From: Alphaproteobacteria bacterium
Lineage (GTDB): Bacteria; Pseudomonadota; Alphaproteobacteria; Rhizobiales; Methyloligellaceae
DNA length: 64,000 nucleotides
Direction: 5' to 3'
Assembly (NCBI GenBank): GCA_016869535.1
Contig: VGDX01000008.1
Span: 60,750-124,749 of the forward strand
Shown here: piece by piece, positions 34,635 through 43,686 of the stretch
How positions within the stretch are numbered: position 1 is the first letter of the stretch
Layout: every line of letters begins with the position of its first letter
Notes under the pieces: generated by a model
Seen by the model: only the letters and a program-made list of their open reading frames with translations
Told to the model about the DNA's origin: nothing
Database searches by the model: none
Position numbers and translations under genes: made by a program

Positions 34635-35399
34635 CTAAAAATTCCGATAGATGCCTAGCGCTACATAACCGCTTGGGTCGTCTTCGAGATAGTTCCCGGT
34701 AAACCCTCCGGAGAGCGTCGCCTCGACATTCCGGAAATTGACTCGTGCGAAACCACCGCCACGTCCGGCGTCGTATTCCTCGTTACCGAGTGCGCCACCT
34801 TCGATGCCGAGTGAAAATCTCGGCCAGATTCGATAGCCGAGGCGTGCAAGACTGCAATATTCCTGGAAGGCCGTGCCGTAAGCGGCGTCGGCCGAAAAAA
34901 ACATTCTGGGAGAAATGTCGTGCCAGACCTCCGCGAGCAATCTCAGACCGACCTCGCTTCCCTGCACAGAATTATTGGGATCGCGTGGGTTGATCCGCTG
35001 ATCCTCGGCCTCGATCCCGGCGAATAGTTTGACAATAACTGCACCGGGTGTGAACTGATAGCCAACAAGCGCGGCAGCAAATGCGCCTTGGCCTTCGAAA
35101 TGCATCGGCACATCGAAACCGTTGATGAAGAGTGTGCCGTCGTAGTGATACCGGCTGTAGCTGCCCACCGCGCGTAATCGAAGGCCGTTCTCGTATAATC
35201 CCTTGCCGAAGGCATAGCCGCCGCCCACATAGCCGCTGGCGTAGTTGTCGCTTGTCTCAAACCCGGTGAAAAATTCGGTGTGTGGCGGGTCTAACTCTGC
35301 GTGCGCATTTGTGGCGAGGAGCGCCGGCGCCATGACGACAAGACTTAGAGCTCCGCTCGCACGGAGCCATGTCGTGCCCCTGCCGTGAATGCCCCCCAT
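34635..35399 (-). CDS. Cellulose biosynthesis protein BcsS family
   Basis: A 254-residue exported protein. Signal peptide to about residue 34 (SLVVMAPALLATNAHA). The mature part looks like an outer-membrane beta-barrel: EFFTGFETSDNYASGYVGGGYAFG, GAFAAALVGYQF, VIVKLFAGIEAEDQ, and a final aromatic strand GYVALGIYRNF. These are features of the alphaproteobacterial BcsS family. I chose the ATG at 35399; a TTG at 35474 would add 25 residues before the signal peptide. No bcsA/bcsB genes are in the window, so a link to cellulose is by family only. Confidence 0.72.
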   Translation of the reverse strand: MGGIHGRGTTWLRASGALSLVVMAPALLATNAHAELDPPHTEFFTGFETSDNYASGYVGGGYAFGKGLYENGLRLRAVGSYSRYHYDGTLFINGFDVPMHFEGQGAFAAALVGYQFTPGAVIVKLFAGIEAEDQRINPRDPNNSVQGSEVGLRLLAEVWHDISPRMFFSADAAYGTAFQEYCSLARLGYRIWPRFSLGIEGGALGNEEYDAGRGGGFARVNFRNVEATLSGGFTGNYLEDDPSGYVALGIYRNF

Positions 35400-35599
35400 G
35401 GCGAAGCTCGCACTTGTATCGCCATGACTATGCTGGATATACGCCACGCGGTTGAGCAACCGTAGCGAGCGCAACTCGATACAATACGACCTAAGATAGC
35501 GGTCATGCGCGGGGTAGTGGGTCGGATGAAACGTGACTACTAACGATAGGATCTATGATTTCGGTGATCCTTGCGTTGTCCACAGATTGATTGAGAAGA

Positions 35600-36613
35600 A
35601 TGCGACCAGACCATTTCGATAGCTGGCTGACCGTCGATCGGCGCGGTCTCTATTGCCGCCCCGGTGGTTTCTATGTCGACCCGCATGGTGCGGTCGAGCG
35701 GGCGGTGATCAGTCACGGTCACTCGGACCATGCCCGTCCGGGACACCAGCATGTTCTTGCAACGAAAGAGACGCTTGCTGTCATGCGCGCACGACTTGGC
35801 TCACCGGCACAACGCGGCACACAGGCCCTCGCCTATGGCAAAGGACTGAAGATCGGTGACGTAGCGGTGACACTCATTCCCGCCGGTCATGTTCTCGGCA
35901 GTGCGCAAGTCCTTATCGAGTGGAAGGGCGTGCGCGCCGTCGTCTCCGGCGATTACAAGCGAAGCGCCGATCCGACCTGTCCGGGTTTCGAGATCACGCC
36001 GTGCAATCTCTTCATCACCGAGGCGACCTTTGCACTTCCCGTATTCCAGCACGGAAATGCACAGGATGAGGTGACCAAGCTGCTGAAGTCCGTGGCCCAA
36101 TTCCCCGATCGCGCGCATGCGGTCGGCGTTTATGGGCTTGGCAAATGTCAGCGTCTGATCGCGCTCTTGCGCGCAGCCGGGTATGATCATCCCATCTATT
36201 TGCACGGCGCGTTACAAGAATGCTGCGATCTGTATGAATCATTCGGCGTAACACTCGGCACTCTCAAGCCGGCTACGGGTCCAAAGCGCGACGAATTGAC
36301 CGGCCAGATCGTACTTGCGCCACCGTCCGCGATCGCCGACCGCTGGTCTCGACGTTTACCCGACCCCATCACAGCTTTCGCGTCTGGCTGGATGCGCGTA
36401 CGCGCCCGCGCAAGGCAACAGGGCATCGAGCTGCCATTGGTGATTTCGGATCATGCCGACTGGCGCGAGTTAACCGAGACCATCGCCGAGACAGGTGCCG
36501 AGGAAGTGTGGGTTACGCACGGGCGTGAAGACGCCTTGCTGCATCACATCCAATCGACGGGGAAACGCGGGCGTGCGCTCGCGCTGATCGGTCGCGAGGA
36601 TGAGGACCAGTGA
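35600..36613 (+). CDS. Ligase-associated DNA exonuclease (metallo-beta-lactamase/beta-CASP fold)
   Basis: A 337-residue metallo-beta-lactamase-fold nuclease. The metal site is SHGHSDHARPGH (H-x-H-x-D-H), and SDHADWRELTETI near the C-terminus is the beta-CASP histidine region. This family is the ligase-associated exonuclease of the bacterial ATP-dependent ligase cassette, thought to act in DNA end processing for repair. The stop overlaps the GTG of the ligase gene by 4 bases. I use the ATG at 35600; a TTG at 35591 is the other option. Confidence 0.88.
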   Translation: MRPDHFDSWLTVDRRGLYCRPGGFYVDPHGAVERAVISHGHSDHARPGHQHVLATKETLAVMRARLGSPAQRGTQALAYGKGLKIGDVAVTLIPAGHVLGSAQVLIEWKGVRAVVSGDYKRSADPTCPGFEITPCNLFITEATFALPVFQHGNAQDEVTKLLKSVAQFPDRAHAVGVYGLGKCQRLIALLRAAGYDHPIYLHGALQECCDLYESFGVTLGTLKPATGPKRDELTGQIVLAPPSAIADRWSRRLPDPITAFASGWMRVRARARQQGIELPLVISDHADWRELTETIAETGAEEVWVTHGREDALLHHIQSTGKRGRALALIGREDEDQ

Positions 36614-38193
36614 AGTCCTTCTCCGCACTGCTTGACCGGCTCGCTTATACGCCGTCGCGTAACGACAAGATTAGGCTGCTCTCCGACTATTTTGCCAACA
36701 CGCCAGATCCGGATCGCGGCTATGCGCTTGCGGCGCTGACCGACGGTCTATTTTTCCGGTTGCCGCTTCGACGCATACTCGGCGAACTGATCGAAGCGCG
36801 TGTCGATCCTGTGCTGTTCGGATTATCGCGTGATTATGTGGGCGACACGGCAGAAACGATCGCGCTGATCTGGCCGGCGGAGGGGCGCGGACAGGAACCG
36901 TTGCGGCTTGCCACCGTGGTCGAGACCGTTCAATCGGCGCATCCTATGGAATTTCCATCGCTTCTGACGAAATGGCTCGATCAGCTCGATGCCACGGAGC
37001 GTTGGGCGCTGCTTAAGCTACTCACCGGCGCCCTGCGTGTCGGCGTTTCGGCGCGACTTGCCAAGACGGCGCTCGCCGAGTGGTCGGCCAAGCCTCTCGC
37101 CGATATCGAGGAGGTATGGCACGGACTTAGCCCACCCTATCTCGAGTTGTTCGCCTGGCTCTCGGGCGAGGGCCCACGCCCGTCGATGGAGGGCCGTGCT
37201 GTCTTCAGACCGCTGATGCTGTCGCATCAGATCGAAGACCGCGAGCTTGCCGTCATCGACCCCGCCGATTTCATAGCCGAGTGGAAATGGGACGGCATCC
37301 GCGTACAGGCAGCGCACCAGGCCGGCGAAAGGCGGCTGTTTTCGCGCACCGGCGATGATATCTCGGCGAGCTTCCCCGACGTGGTCCAAACCCTGCCGGA
37401 AGGCGTGGTCCTCGACGGCGAGTTGCTGGTGATGCGTGGATATGAGGTCGCGCCTTTCAATGATCTCCAGCAGCGGGTTAACCGCAAGAGCGTGACCCCA
37501 GCCATGTTGAAATCGCACCCGGCACATATTCGTCTCTACGATATTCTGTTCGAAGGCGACGAGGACTTGCGCCCCCTTCCCTTCATCGAACGCCGGAAAC
37601 GGCTCGAAGCCTGGCATCAGGTGCATGCACCGTCGCGCACCGATGTCTCGAGTATCGTCGACTTCGTGTCGATAGCCGAGCTGGAGAAACTATGGGCCGG
37701 CGCGCGCGAGACCGGCATCGAAGGATTGATGCTGAAGCGGCGCGATAGCCCTTATCTTGCCGGGCGCCCCAAGGGACATTGGTACAAATGGAAACGAGCG
37801 CCGCTTCTGATCGATGCCGTACTCATGTACGCGCAGCGGGGCAGCGGCAAGCGCTCCTCCTATTACTCCGATTACACCTTCGGCACCTGGCGCGACGGCG
37901 ACGGCGGCGAGCCGGAGCTGGTGCCGGTCGGCAAATCCTATTTCGGCTTCACTGACGAGGAGCTGAAGGAGCTTGACCGATGGATCAGAAACAACACGGT
38001 GGACAGCTTCGGACCGGTACGTCAGGTCGAGCCCAAGCTCGTGTTCGAGGTGGCTTTCGATTCAGTGCACCGCTCGACCCGGCATAAATCGGGCGTCGCC
38101 ATGCGCTTTCCGCGCATTCACCGCATCCGCTGGGACAAGCCGGCGGAAGAGGCCGACCGGCTCGAGACGCTCACAGCGCTGATCGTTGATTAA
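36610..38193 (+). CDS. ATP-dependent DNA ligase (PP_1105-type)
   Basis: A 527-residue DNA ligase that uses ATP instead of NAD+. Residues 1-200 are the helical N-terminal DNA-binding domain, and the adenylation site is EWKWDGIRVQ with the nucleophile K226 (K-x-D-G). Further ligase motifs are VVLDGELLVMRG, GIEGLMLKRRDSPYLAGRPKGHWYKWKR and the C-terminal OB-fold domain with LVFEVAFDSVHRSTRHKSGVAMRFPR. It starts at GTG, overlapping the exonuclease. In other bacteria the cassette also has a helicase and a phosphoesterase; neither follows here. Confidence 0.94.
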   Translation: MKSFSALLDRLAYTPSRNDKIRLLSDYFANTPDPDRGYALAALTDGLFFRLPLRRILGELIEARVDPVLFGLSRDYVGDTAETIALIWPAEGRGQEPLRLATVVETVQSAHPMEFPSLLTKWLDQLDATERWALLKLLTGALRVGVSARLAKTALAEWSAKPLADIEEVWHGLSPPYLELFAWLSGEGPRPSMEGRAVFRPLMLSHQIEDRELAVIDPADFIAEWKWDGIRVQAAHQAGERRLFSRTGDDISASFPDVVQTLPEGVVLDGELLVMRGYEVAPFNDLQQRVNRKSVTPAMLKSHPAHIRLYDILFEGDEDLRPLPFIERRKRLEAWHQVHAPSRTDVSSIVDFVSIAELEKLWAGARETGIEGLMLKRRDSPYLAGRPKGHWYKWKRAPLLIDAVLMYAQRGSGKRSSYYSDYTFGTWRDGDGGEPELVPVGKSYFGFTDEELKELDRWIRNNTVDSFGPVRQVEPKLVFEVAFDSVHRSTRHKSGVAMRFPRIHRIRWDKPAEEADRLETLTALIVD

Positions 38194-38202
38194 CGACTAC
38201 GG

Positions 38203-39756
38203 CTAGAGGTGATGGGCATGGTCGCCGGCGGCCATCTTCTTGAGCGCGGCGCGATCGACCTTGCCGGTAGCGTTAAGCGGCATGGTATCGAGGAACACGA
38301 TCTCCTCGGGCGCCTTGTAGCCGACACGGGCGCGCGCGAATTGAATCAACTCCGCTGCGGTTGGCCGTGACACGCCCGGTCTAAACACCACATAGGCGCG
38401 CACATTCTCGCCATGCAGGAGATTATGCACGCCGACCACGCCGACACCCTCCACCGCGGGGTGCTCCAACAGCGCGTCCTCAACTTCCTGCGGCGAGATG
38501 TTGGAACCGTCATGCACGATAATCTGCTTCTGCCGGCCGTCGAACCAGAGATAGCCGTCGGCATCGGCCTTCATCACGTCGCCGGTGTCGAACCAGCCGT
38601 CGCGCACGACCTCTGCACTCGCTTGCGGATCGTTCCAATAGCCGTGCGCCTGGCTCCTGGTCCTGATCCATACGCGTCCGTCCTCGCCGTTCCTCGCTTC
38701 CTGGCCGGCATTGTCGCGGATGGAAAAGGAAAAGCCCGGATTGGGCAGCCCGATCGAGCCGAGCTTGTCGGTCCCGGCCGGCGGGTTGTTGGCGGCGATG
38801 CCAAGCTCGGTCATGCCGTAACCCTCATGGACATAAAGCCCGGTCAGCGCGTGAAATTCCTTCTGAAGCTCGGCCGGAACTTTGTCGCCGCCTGAGCGAA
38901 CCAGGCGAAACGATTTGAAATCGTCGGCGGTAGTCTCGGGCTCGCGGATAAGATGCAGCAGCGAGGCGGGCAGCATGGTCATCACTGTCGGATGGGTCGC
39001 GCGTATCAGCGGCCCAAGTTCGGCATGGTCGAAGGACCGCGCCACGACGAGCTGCGCGCCGGCCGATAGCGCCCCGAAGCCAAACGAGAACCCGCCGAGA
39101 TGGGAACAGGACGAGGCAGGCAGCATGACATCGGACGGCGTGAACGCGTAGCCCTTGGCCACACTCGCGAACATCCAGCCGAGCGTATCCACGGTATGCG
39201 TGACCCCCTTGGCCGGACCCGTGCTGCCGGATGTAAAGAAGATCGCCGCCGGCGCATCCGGTTTCGGTTCGGGCAGATTGCCCTTTGCCGCCTGCTTCGT
39301 CATGAGATCTTCAAAGCGCGTCCCCTCACCGCTTTCAGCACCATAGGTGATGACACCAAGCGGCAGGTCGCGCGCCTTGCTCGCGGCGATGTCGCCTCTC
39401 CGTTCGGCGTGGGCGAGGATGATTTTCGCCTCACTCACGTCAAGCGCATGGTCGATCTCGGTCGGCGTGTAGCGATAATTGAGCGGCGTGGCGACGAGGC
39501 CCGCCTTGAAGCAAGCAAGGTAATGCACGATGAGCGCCGAGCGGTTGGGCATGAGCGAAGCCACGCGGTCGCCAGGCTTCAAGCCGAGCGTCAGATAATT
39601 CGCCGCGAGCCGGCTCGACGTCTCTTCAAGATCGGCCCAAGACCAGGTGTCCTCGAGTGAGATTAGGGCCGGTTCATTCGCATGGATTTTCAGCCCAACC
39701 TGAAGCAGCTTGGAAAGTTGAACGGGTTGTTCCAGTGCGGGTCCCGAATGCGGCAT
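38203..39756 (-). CDS. AMP-dependent acyl-CoA synthetase/ligase, copy 1
   Basis: A 517-residue adenylate-forming enzyme that activates a carboxylic acid with ATP and passes it to CoA. Core motifs are complete: A3 IFFTSGSTGPAKGVTHT, A5 YGMTELG, A7 GWFDTGDVMKADADGYLWF, A8 GRQKQIIVHDGSNISPQEVE and the final lysine in LNATGKVDRAAL. No carrier-protein domain is attached. The first 71 residues are almost identical to those of the neighbour at 39775. The acyl substrate cannot be read from sequence. It is the last gene of a long minus-strand run that begins with the ATP-grasp gene. Confidence 0.9.
   Translation of the reverse strand: MPHSGPALEQPVQLSKLLQVGLKIHANEPALISLEDTWSWADLEETSSRLAANYLTLGLKPGDRVASLMPNRSALIVHYLACFKAGLVATPLNYRYTPTEIDHALDVSEAKIILAHAERRGDIAASKARDLPLGVITYGAESGEGTRFEDLMTKQAAKGNLPEPKPDAPAAIFFTSGSTGPAKGVTHTVDTLGWMFASVAKGYAFTPSDVMLPASSCSHLGGFSFGFGALSAGAQLVVARSFDHAELGPLIRATHPTVMTMLPASLLHLIREPETTADDFKSFRLVRSGGDKVPAELQKEFHALTGLYVHEGYGMTELGIAANNPPAGTDKLGSIGLPNPGFSFSIRDNAGQEARNGEDGRVWIRTRSQAHGYWNDPQASAEVVRDGWFDTGDVMKADADGYLWFDGRQKQIIVHDGSNISPQEVEDALLEHPAVEGVGVVGVHNLLHGENVRAYVVFRPGVSRPTAAELIQFARARVGYKAPEEIVFLDTMPLNATGKVDRAALKKMAAGDHAHHL
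39544..39756 (-). repeat. Near-identical 5' ends of the two ligase genes (partner 41110-41322)
   Basis: The first about 213 bases of both ligase genes differ by only a handful of bases, giving 1 change in 71 residues, while the following sequence drops to perhaps two thirds identity at protein level. The sharp edge suggests a recent conversion tract. Confidence 0.8.
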
Positions 39757-39774
39757 GGCGTTCCCCTTTTTCCG

Positions 39775-41322
39775 CTAGACGTGATGGGCGTGTTCGCCAG
39801 CCGCAAGCGTCTTAAGGGCTACGCGATCGACCTTGCCGATCAGATTGAGGGGCACTTTGTCAAGAAAGACGATTTCATCTGGCGCTTTATAGCCAAGTCG
39901 CGCCGACGCGAACTCGATTAGATCAATAATGCTCGGTGTCTTCATGCCCGCTTTGATTTCGACATAGGCCCGCACATTCTCACCATGCACGAGGTCATGC
40001 ACGCCGATGACTCCGACGGACTCGACCGCCGGGTGCTCGAGCAGTGCTTCTTCGACCTCCTGGGGCACGATATGCGCCCCATCATGCACGATAAGTTGCT
40101 TCTGGCGCCCGCAGAACCAAAGATACCCGTCGGAATCCGCTTTCATTGCATCTCCGGTATCGAGCCAACCGTCACGAATGGCCTCTTCGGTTGCCTTCGC
40201 GTTGTTCCAATAACCGATTGTCGTGCAAGCCGCTCTGATCCACGCTTGGCCCTGCTCGCCATCAGCCACTTCTCGCCCATTCTCGTCGCGGATGGAGAAA
40301 ACCACACCGGGATTTGGCAGCCCGATCGAGCCTAGCTTGTCGAGCGGTGCCGGATTATGTGTGGCAATCCCGAGTTCGGTCATGCCGAAAGTCTGATGCA
40401 CAGGCTGGCCGGTCAGGGCCATGAACTCCTTTTGCAACTCGCCAGGAACCTTGTCGCCGCCAGAGCGGACAAGCCGGAGCGAAGCGAAATCCTCCACGGT
40501 CGTCTCCGGATCACGAACGAGATGGAGAAGGCCGGTCGGCATCATGGTCATGACGGTCGGCCGCGATAAACGGAAGAGCGGTCCTAGTTCGGCGTGGTTC
40601 AACGCTCCCGGGACGGCGACCTTGGTACCGGCCGAAAGCGCCGCGAAGGAAAAAGCGAAGGCGCCGATATGTGAAAACGACGCCGCGGGGAGCATGGTGT
40701 CGGCTTGGGTTAGTTCGTAAGCGGCAGCCATGCTCGCGAACATTGCTCCAAGAGAAGCGACGCTATGCGTCACACCCTTTGCCGGCCCGGTGCTGCCCGA
40801 GGTAAAGAATATGGCGGCGGGGGCACTTACATCGAGTGCGGGCAAGCTTAGCGCAGGCGATTGTCCTTTAGAGAGACGTTCCAGACTAGGCTCAGCTGCT
40901 TCTTCCCCATAAGACAAGATCCCAAGTGGTAGGTTGCGCGCCTTACTTGCGGCGATGTCCGCGCCTCGCGCCACATGCGATATGAGAAGTGTCGCCCCGC
41001 TGAGATCCAGGACGTGATCGATCTCAGGCACTCCACTGCGATAATTCAGTGGGGTCGCTATAAGTCCCGCTTTGAAACAGGCGAGATAATGCGCAAGCAC
41101 CACAGGACAGTTAGGCATGAGCGAAGCCACGCGGTCGCCGGGCTTCAGGCCGAGCGTCAGATAATTCGCCGCGAGCCGGCTCGACGTCTCTTCGAGGTCG
41201 GCCCAAGACCAGGTGTCCTCGAGTGAGATCAGGGCCGGTTCATTCGCATGGATTTTCAGCCCAAGCTGAAGCAGCTTGGAAAGTTGAACGGGTTGTTCCA
41301 GTGCGGGTCCCGAATGCGGCAT
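39775..41322 (-). CDS. AMP-dependent acyl-CoA synthetase/ligase, copy 2
   Basis: A 515-residue paralogue of the downstream ligase. It has A3 IFFTSGSTGPAKGVTHS, A5 FGMTELGIA, A7 GWLDTGDAMKADSDGYLWF, A8 GRQKQLIVHDGAHIVPQEVE and the catalytic lysine region LNLIGKVDRVAL. The ATG at 41322 (MPHSGPALEQ) matches the start of copy 1; the frame is open upstream into the methyltransferase gene. After residue 71 the two copies differ clearly, including in the substrate pocket region, so they may activate different acids. It begins 4 bases after the methyltransferase stop. Confidence 0.9.
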   Translation of the reverse strand: MPHSGPALEQPVQLSKLLQLGLKIHANEPALISLEDTWSWADLEETSSRLAANYLTLGLKPGDRVASLMPNCPVVLAHYLACFKAGLIATPLNYRSGVPEIDHVLDLSGATLLISHVARGADIAASKARNLPLGILSYGEEAAEPSLERLSKGQSPALSLPALDVSAPAAIFFTSGSTGPAKGVTHSVASLGAMFASMAAAYELTQADTMLPAASFSHIGAFAFSFAALSAGTKVAVPGALNHAELGPLFRLSRPTVMTMMPTGLLHLVRDPETTVEDFASLRLVRSGGDKVPGELQKEFMALTGQPVHQTFGMTELGIATHNPAPLDKLGSIGLPNPGVVFSIRDENGREVADGEQGQAWIRAACTTIGYWNNAKATEEAIRDGWLDTGDAMKADSDGYLWFCGRQKQLIVHDGAHIVPQEVEEALLEHPAVESVGVIGVHDLVHGENVRAYVEIKAGMKTPSIIDLIEFASARLGYKAPDEIVFLDKVPLNLIGKVDRVALKTLAAGEHAHHV

Positions 41323-41326
41323 GGTC

Positions 41327-42043
41327 TCAGCGGTCGTAGAAACCGGTCGGATCGAGGAAGGTCTGGCTTGCCTTGGTAAAACCCGCCTTCCGCCCGAGAT
41401 CAAGCCAGGTCGCGGCATGCTCCGGTAGATCGCAGGTGGTGACGTGATGCTCGATCTGCTTCCACTCGTCTTCGGTCATGAACGTCCAGAGGGGCCGGTT
41501 CACCCGCCGGAAGCGTTCAAGATATCCCTCGCGATCCTCGCCATCCGCTAACGTCGGCTCATAAATCATCAGGAAGTCACTCGTCGAATCGTGGATCGCC
41601 TTGAGCAGGTGTTCCTTTCCGTCCGTCTGCAAATGATGGATCGAAAGACCGCACCACGCGACATTGGCGGGCTCGGGTCGCCTGATCAGCGCTTCGACAA
41701 AGTCGCGATGATCGAGCTCGACTTCGAATGGCACGTTCTGCAGATTGTTCGCTGCAAGTTCGAGCGCGGGCTTCGAGAGATCAATGCCGTGATAATGCCT
41801 GATCTTGGTCCCGCCGAGCGCCGCAGGCATCTGGCCTGCATCTCCGCAAGCAATATCAAGAAAGGCAAAGGGCTTGCTCAGGCCCTCAAGCGCATCGTGG
41901 AGGATGGCGCCGACCTCTTTAGAAGCCAGTGCATCGGTGTCCACTAATTTCTGATAGGTGGTCCATTGCTGCTGGAACTGCTCAAGCGCGGCCTCATCGT
42001 CGACCGCCCCGCCCGTTTTAAACTCACGGATATGGATATTCAT
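41327..42043 (-). CDS. Class I SAM-dependent methyltransferase
   Basis: A 238-residue methyltransferase with motif I FLDIACGDAGQMPAAL, an acidic end of strand 2 (YHGIDLSKPALELAANNL), and WCGLSIHHLQTDGKEHLL at the motif IV position. The start ATG at 42043 follows GGGGAGGCAC. It lies between the Anbu operon (58 bases upstream) and the two acyl-CoA ligases (4 bases downstream), all on the same strand. The substrate is unknown; with two ligases downstream, methylation of a small acid or its product is a reasonable guess. Confidence 0.86.
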   Translation of the reverse strand: MNIHIREFKTGGAVDDEAALEQFQQQWTTYQKLVDTDALASKEVGAILHDALEGLSKPFAFLDIACGDAGQMPAALGGTKIRHYHGIDLSKPALELAANNLQNVPFEVELDHRDFVEALIRRPEPANVAWCGLSIHHLQTDGKEHLLKAIHDSTSDFLMIYEPTLADGEDREGYLERFRRVNRPLWTFMTEDEWKQIEHHVTTCDLPEHAATWLDLGRKAGFTKASQTFLDPTGFYDR

Positions 42044-42069
42044 GTGCCTCCCCTGTTTCGCCCCGATGA

Positions 42070-42088
42070 TAGCGTCCCGGGGACGCTA
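42070..42088. other. Perfect 8-bp hairpin between the Anbu and methyltransferase genes
   Basis: TAGCGTCC (42070-42077), loop CGG, then GGACGCTA (42081-42088). There is no U-tract on the minus strand, so it may be an operator, an mRNA processing hairpin or an attenuator rather than a terminator. Confidence 0.5.
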
Positions 42089-42101
42089 GGGAAGGGCTTG
42101 A

Positions 42102-42839
42102 TCAGAATGTCCAGCCTGGGTCGTGGATAACATCGTGGAACGCCTTGTACAGCGCTCCGCCCCATTTCTCGCGGATGGTTTGTAGATAAGGGTCGTCGTC
42201 CTCCAGCCTGACCATAAAGCTCGGCTTTAGCGTGTCGCGCCTATAGATCATGAGATCGAGGGGAGGACCTACCGAAACATTCGAACGCATGGTCGAATCG
42301 AATGAGATCAGCGCGCACTTGGCGGCGTCGGTCAGACTTGTATCGTGGCGCAAGATGCGATCGAGAATGGGCTTGCCGTACTTCACCTCACCGATCTGGA
42401 AATAAATGGTCTCGCCCAACGCCTCGATGAAATTCCCGGCGTCATAGAGCATGAACAGCCTGAGCTGCCCGCCTTTGATCTGACCGCACAGGATGAACGA
42501 GGCGCTGAAATCCACGTCGTGCTGCTGCAAGTAACCGCCGTCGCTCTTATGAATCTCGCGGATCGCCTGACCTACCACGCGGGCTGCACCGAACATTGAC
42601 GTGACGGCGAATAGATCACGCTCTGGATCCTCGCTGTGCAGCCATTCGGTAATGAGGCTGATCACGCCTTGCGTCAGCGAAAGATTGCCGGCGGTGAGCA
42701 AGGTGAAGAGGCGCTCGCCCGGCTTCTCGAAGGTGAACATCTTGCGGAAAGTCGAGACGCGATCGATGCCGGCATTGGTGCGCGAATCCGCCGCGAGCAC
42801 AGCTCCTTCATCGAGCAGGATGCCGATACAATAGGTCAA
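42102..42839 (-). CDS. Anbu, proteasome-related peptidase
   Basis: A 245-residue protein of the Anbu (ancestral beta subunit) branch of the proteasome/HslV family. Thr2 follows the initiator Met and would be the N-terminal nucleophile; Asp18 (in AADSRTNAG) and Lys33 (STFRKMF) stand where the catalytic Asp17 and Lys33 of proteasome beta subunits lie. GNLSLTQGVISLI is also typical. Anbu forms open helical or ring assemblies in the few members studied and has no known dedicated ATPase. It is the last gene of the ATP-grasp/alpha-E/transglutaminase/Anbu set. Confidence 0.92.
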   Translation of the reverse strand: MTYCIGILLDEGAVLAADSRTNAGIDRVSTFRKMFTFEKPGERLFTLLTAGNLSLTQGVISLITEWLHSEDPERDLFAVTSMFGAARVVGQAIREIHKSDGGYLQQHDVDFSASFILCGQIKGGQLRLFMLYDAGNFIEALGETIYFQIGEVKYGKPILDRILRHDTSLTDAAKCALISFDSTMRSNVSVGPPLDLMIYRRDTLKPSFMVRLEDDDPYLQTIREKWGGALYKAFHDVIHDPGWTF

Positions 42840-42858
42840 TTCTCCTCCCCCTCGTCTT

Positions 42859-43683
42859 TCATTGTGTCTGTTGTTGTTGCTGGCTTGGAAAGCTCACGAG
42901 CACTTTCATGGTTTCGGTCCCGCCGCCGCTACGCACGCCCCGCACCGGGCTTGCCTCAGCGTAATCGAGGCCGATTGCAGTGCGGATATATGCCTCCGTA
43001 GCGGATGCGCCGTTGGTTGGATCGAAGCTGACCCAGCCGAGATAATCGACGAAGGCCTCGGCCCAGGCATGGGTCACGGCATGCGCCTCGTGGCCGAAGC
43101 CGTGGGTAAGGTAGCCGCTGACATAGCGGGCCGGCACGCCGAGTGCGCGGCAGACAGCGCAGAAGATATGAGCGTGATCCTGGCAGACGCCGCTTCCCTG
43201 CTCAAGCGCTTCGGCGCCGGTCGTGTGTACATGCGTATCCCCCGGGCTGTAACTGACCGTCTCGCCAATCGCCATCATGATTTCGTGCAGCGTGTCGATG
43301 GCATCGCGCTGAAGTCTGGGCGCAAACGGCGCAGCAAAATCGCGGATCGATTCCGACTCGGCGGTATAGGCGGTCTCCCGGAGATAAATCCCGGCCGGCA
43401 ACTCCGCCGGCGCCATCCCCACCACCCCGCTCGTGTCACGCGTCCGCACCAGACCCGAGACCTTGATTTCGAGTTCGGTTGCAGGTTGTGCCACTGTCAA
43501 CGTGTGGCAAAAATTTCCATATTGATCATGCCAGGCCGTCGTCAACGCGCCGGTACAGGACAGCGTCCAGCTTTCGACGGATTGCGTGCGGCAAGAGAGC
43601 GGCGTCATCCGCAGATATTGCGTGCTCGCCAGCAGCGGCTCGGTATAAGCGTAGGAGGTGGTGTGCTCGACCTTGATCAACAT
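42859..43683 (-). CDS. Transglutaminase-like cysteine peptidase of the Anbu operon
   Basis: A 274-residue protein. The N-terminal beta-domain (residues 1-110; LIKVEHTTSYAYTEPL, LRMTPLSCRTQ) is the form found in bacterial transglutaminase-like proteins. The catalytic domain has Cys167 in GSGVCQDHAHIFCAVCRALG, His205 in VTHAWAEAFV and Asp221 in WVSFDPTNG, a complete Cys-His-Asp triad. It ends in a Gln-rich tail. Such members act as peptidases or amide-bond transferases. It is 3 bases after the alpha-E gene stop and 19 bases before Anbu. Confidence 0.92.
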   Translation of the reverse strand: MLIKVEHTTSYAYTEPLLASTQYLRMTPLSCRTQSVESWTLSCTGALTTAWHDQYGNFCHTLTVAQPATELEIKVSGLVRTRDTSGVVGMAPAELPAGIYLRETAYTAESESIRDFAAPFAPRLQRDAIDTLHEIMMAIGETVSYSPGDTHVHTTGAEALEQGSGVCQDHAHIFCAVCRALGVPARYVSGYLTHGFGHEAHAVTHAWAEAFVDYLGWVSFDPTNGASATEAYIRTAIGLDYAEASPVRGVRSGGGTETMKVLVSFPSQQQQQTQ

Positions 43684-43686
43684 GAC

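Noticed and set aside
35400..35599. LexA/SOS box in front of the exonuclease-ligase pair
   Set aside because: I looked for the alphaproteobacterial GTTC-n7-GTTC form and saw none in this gap.
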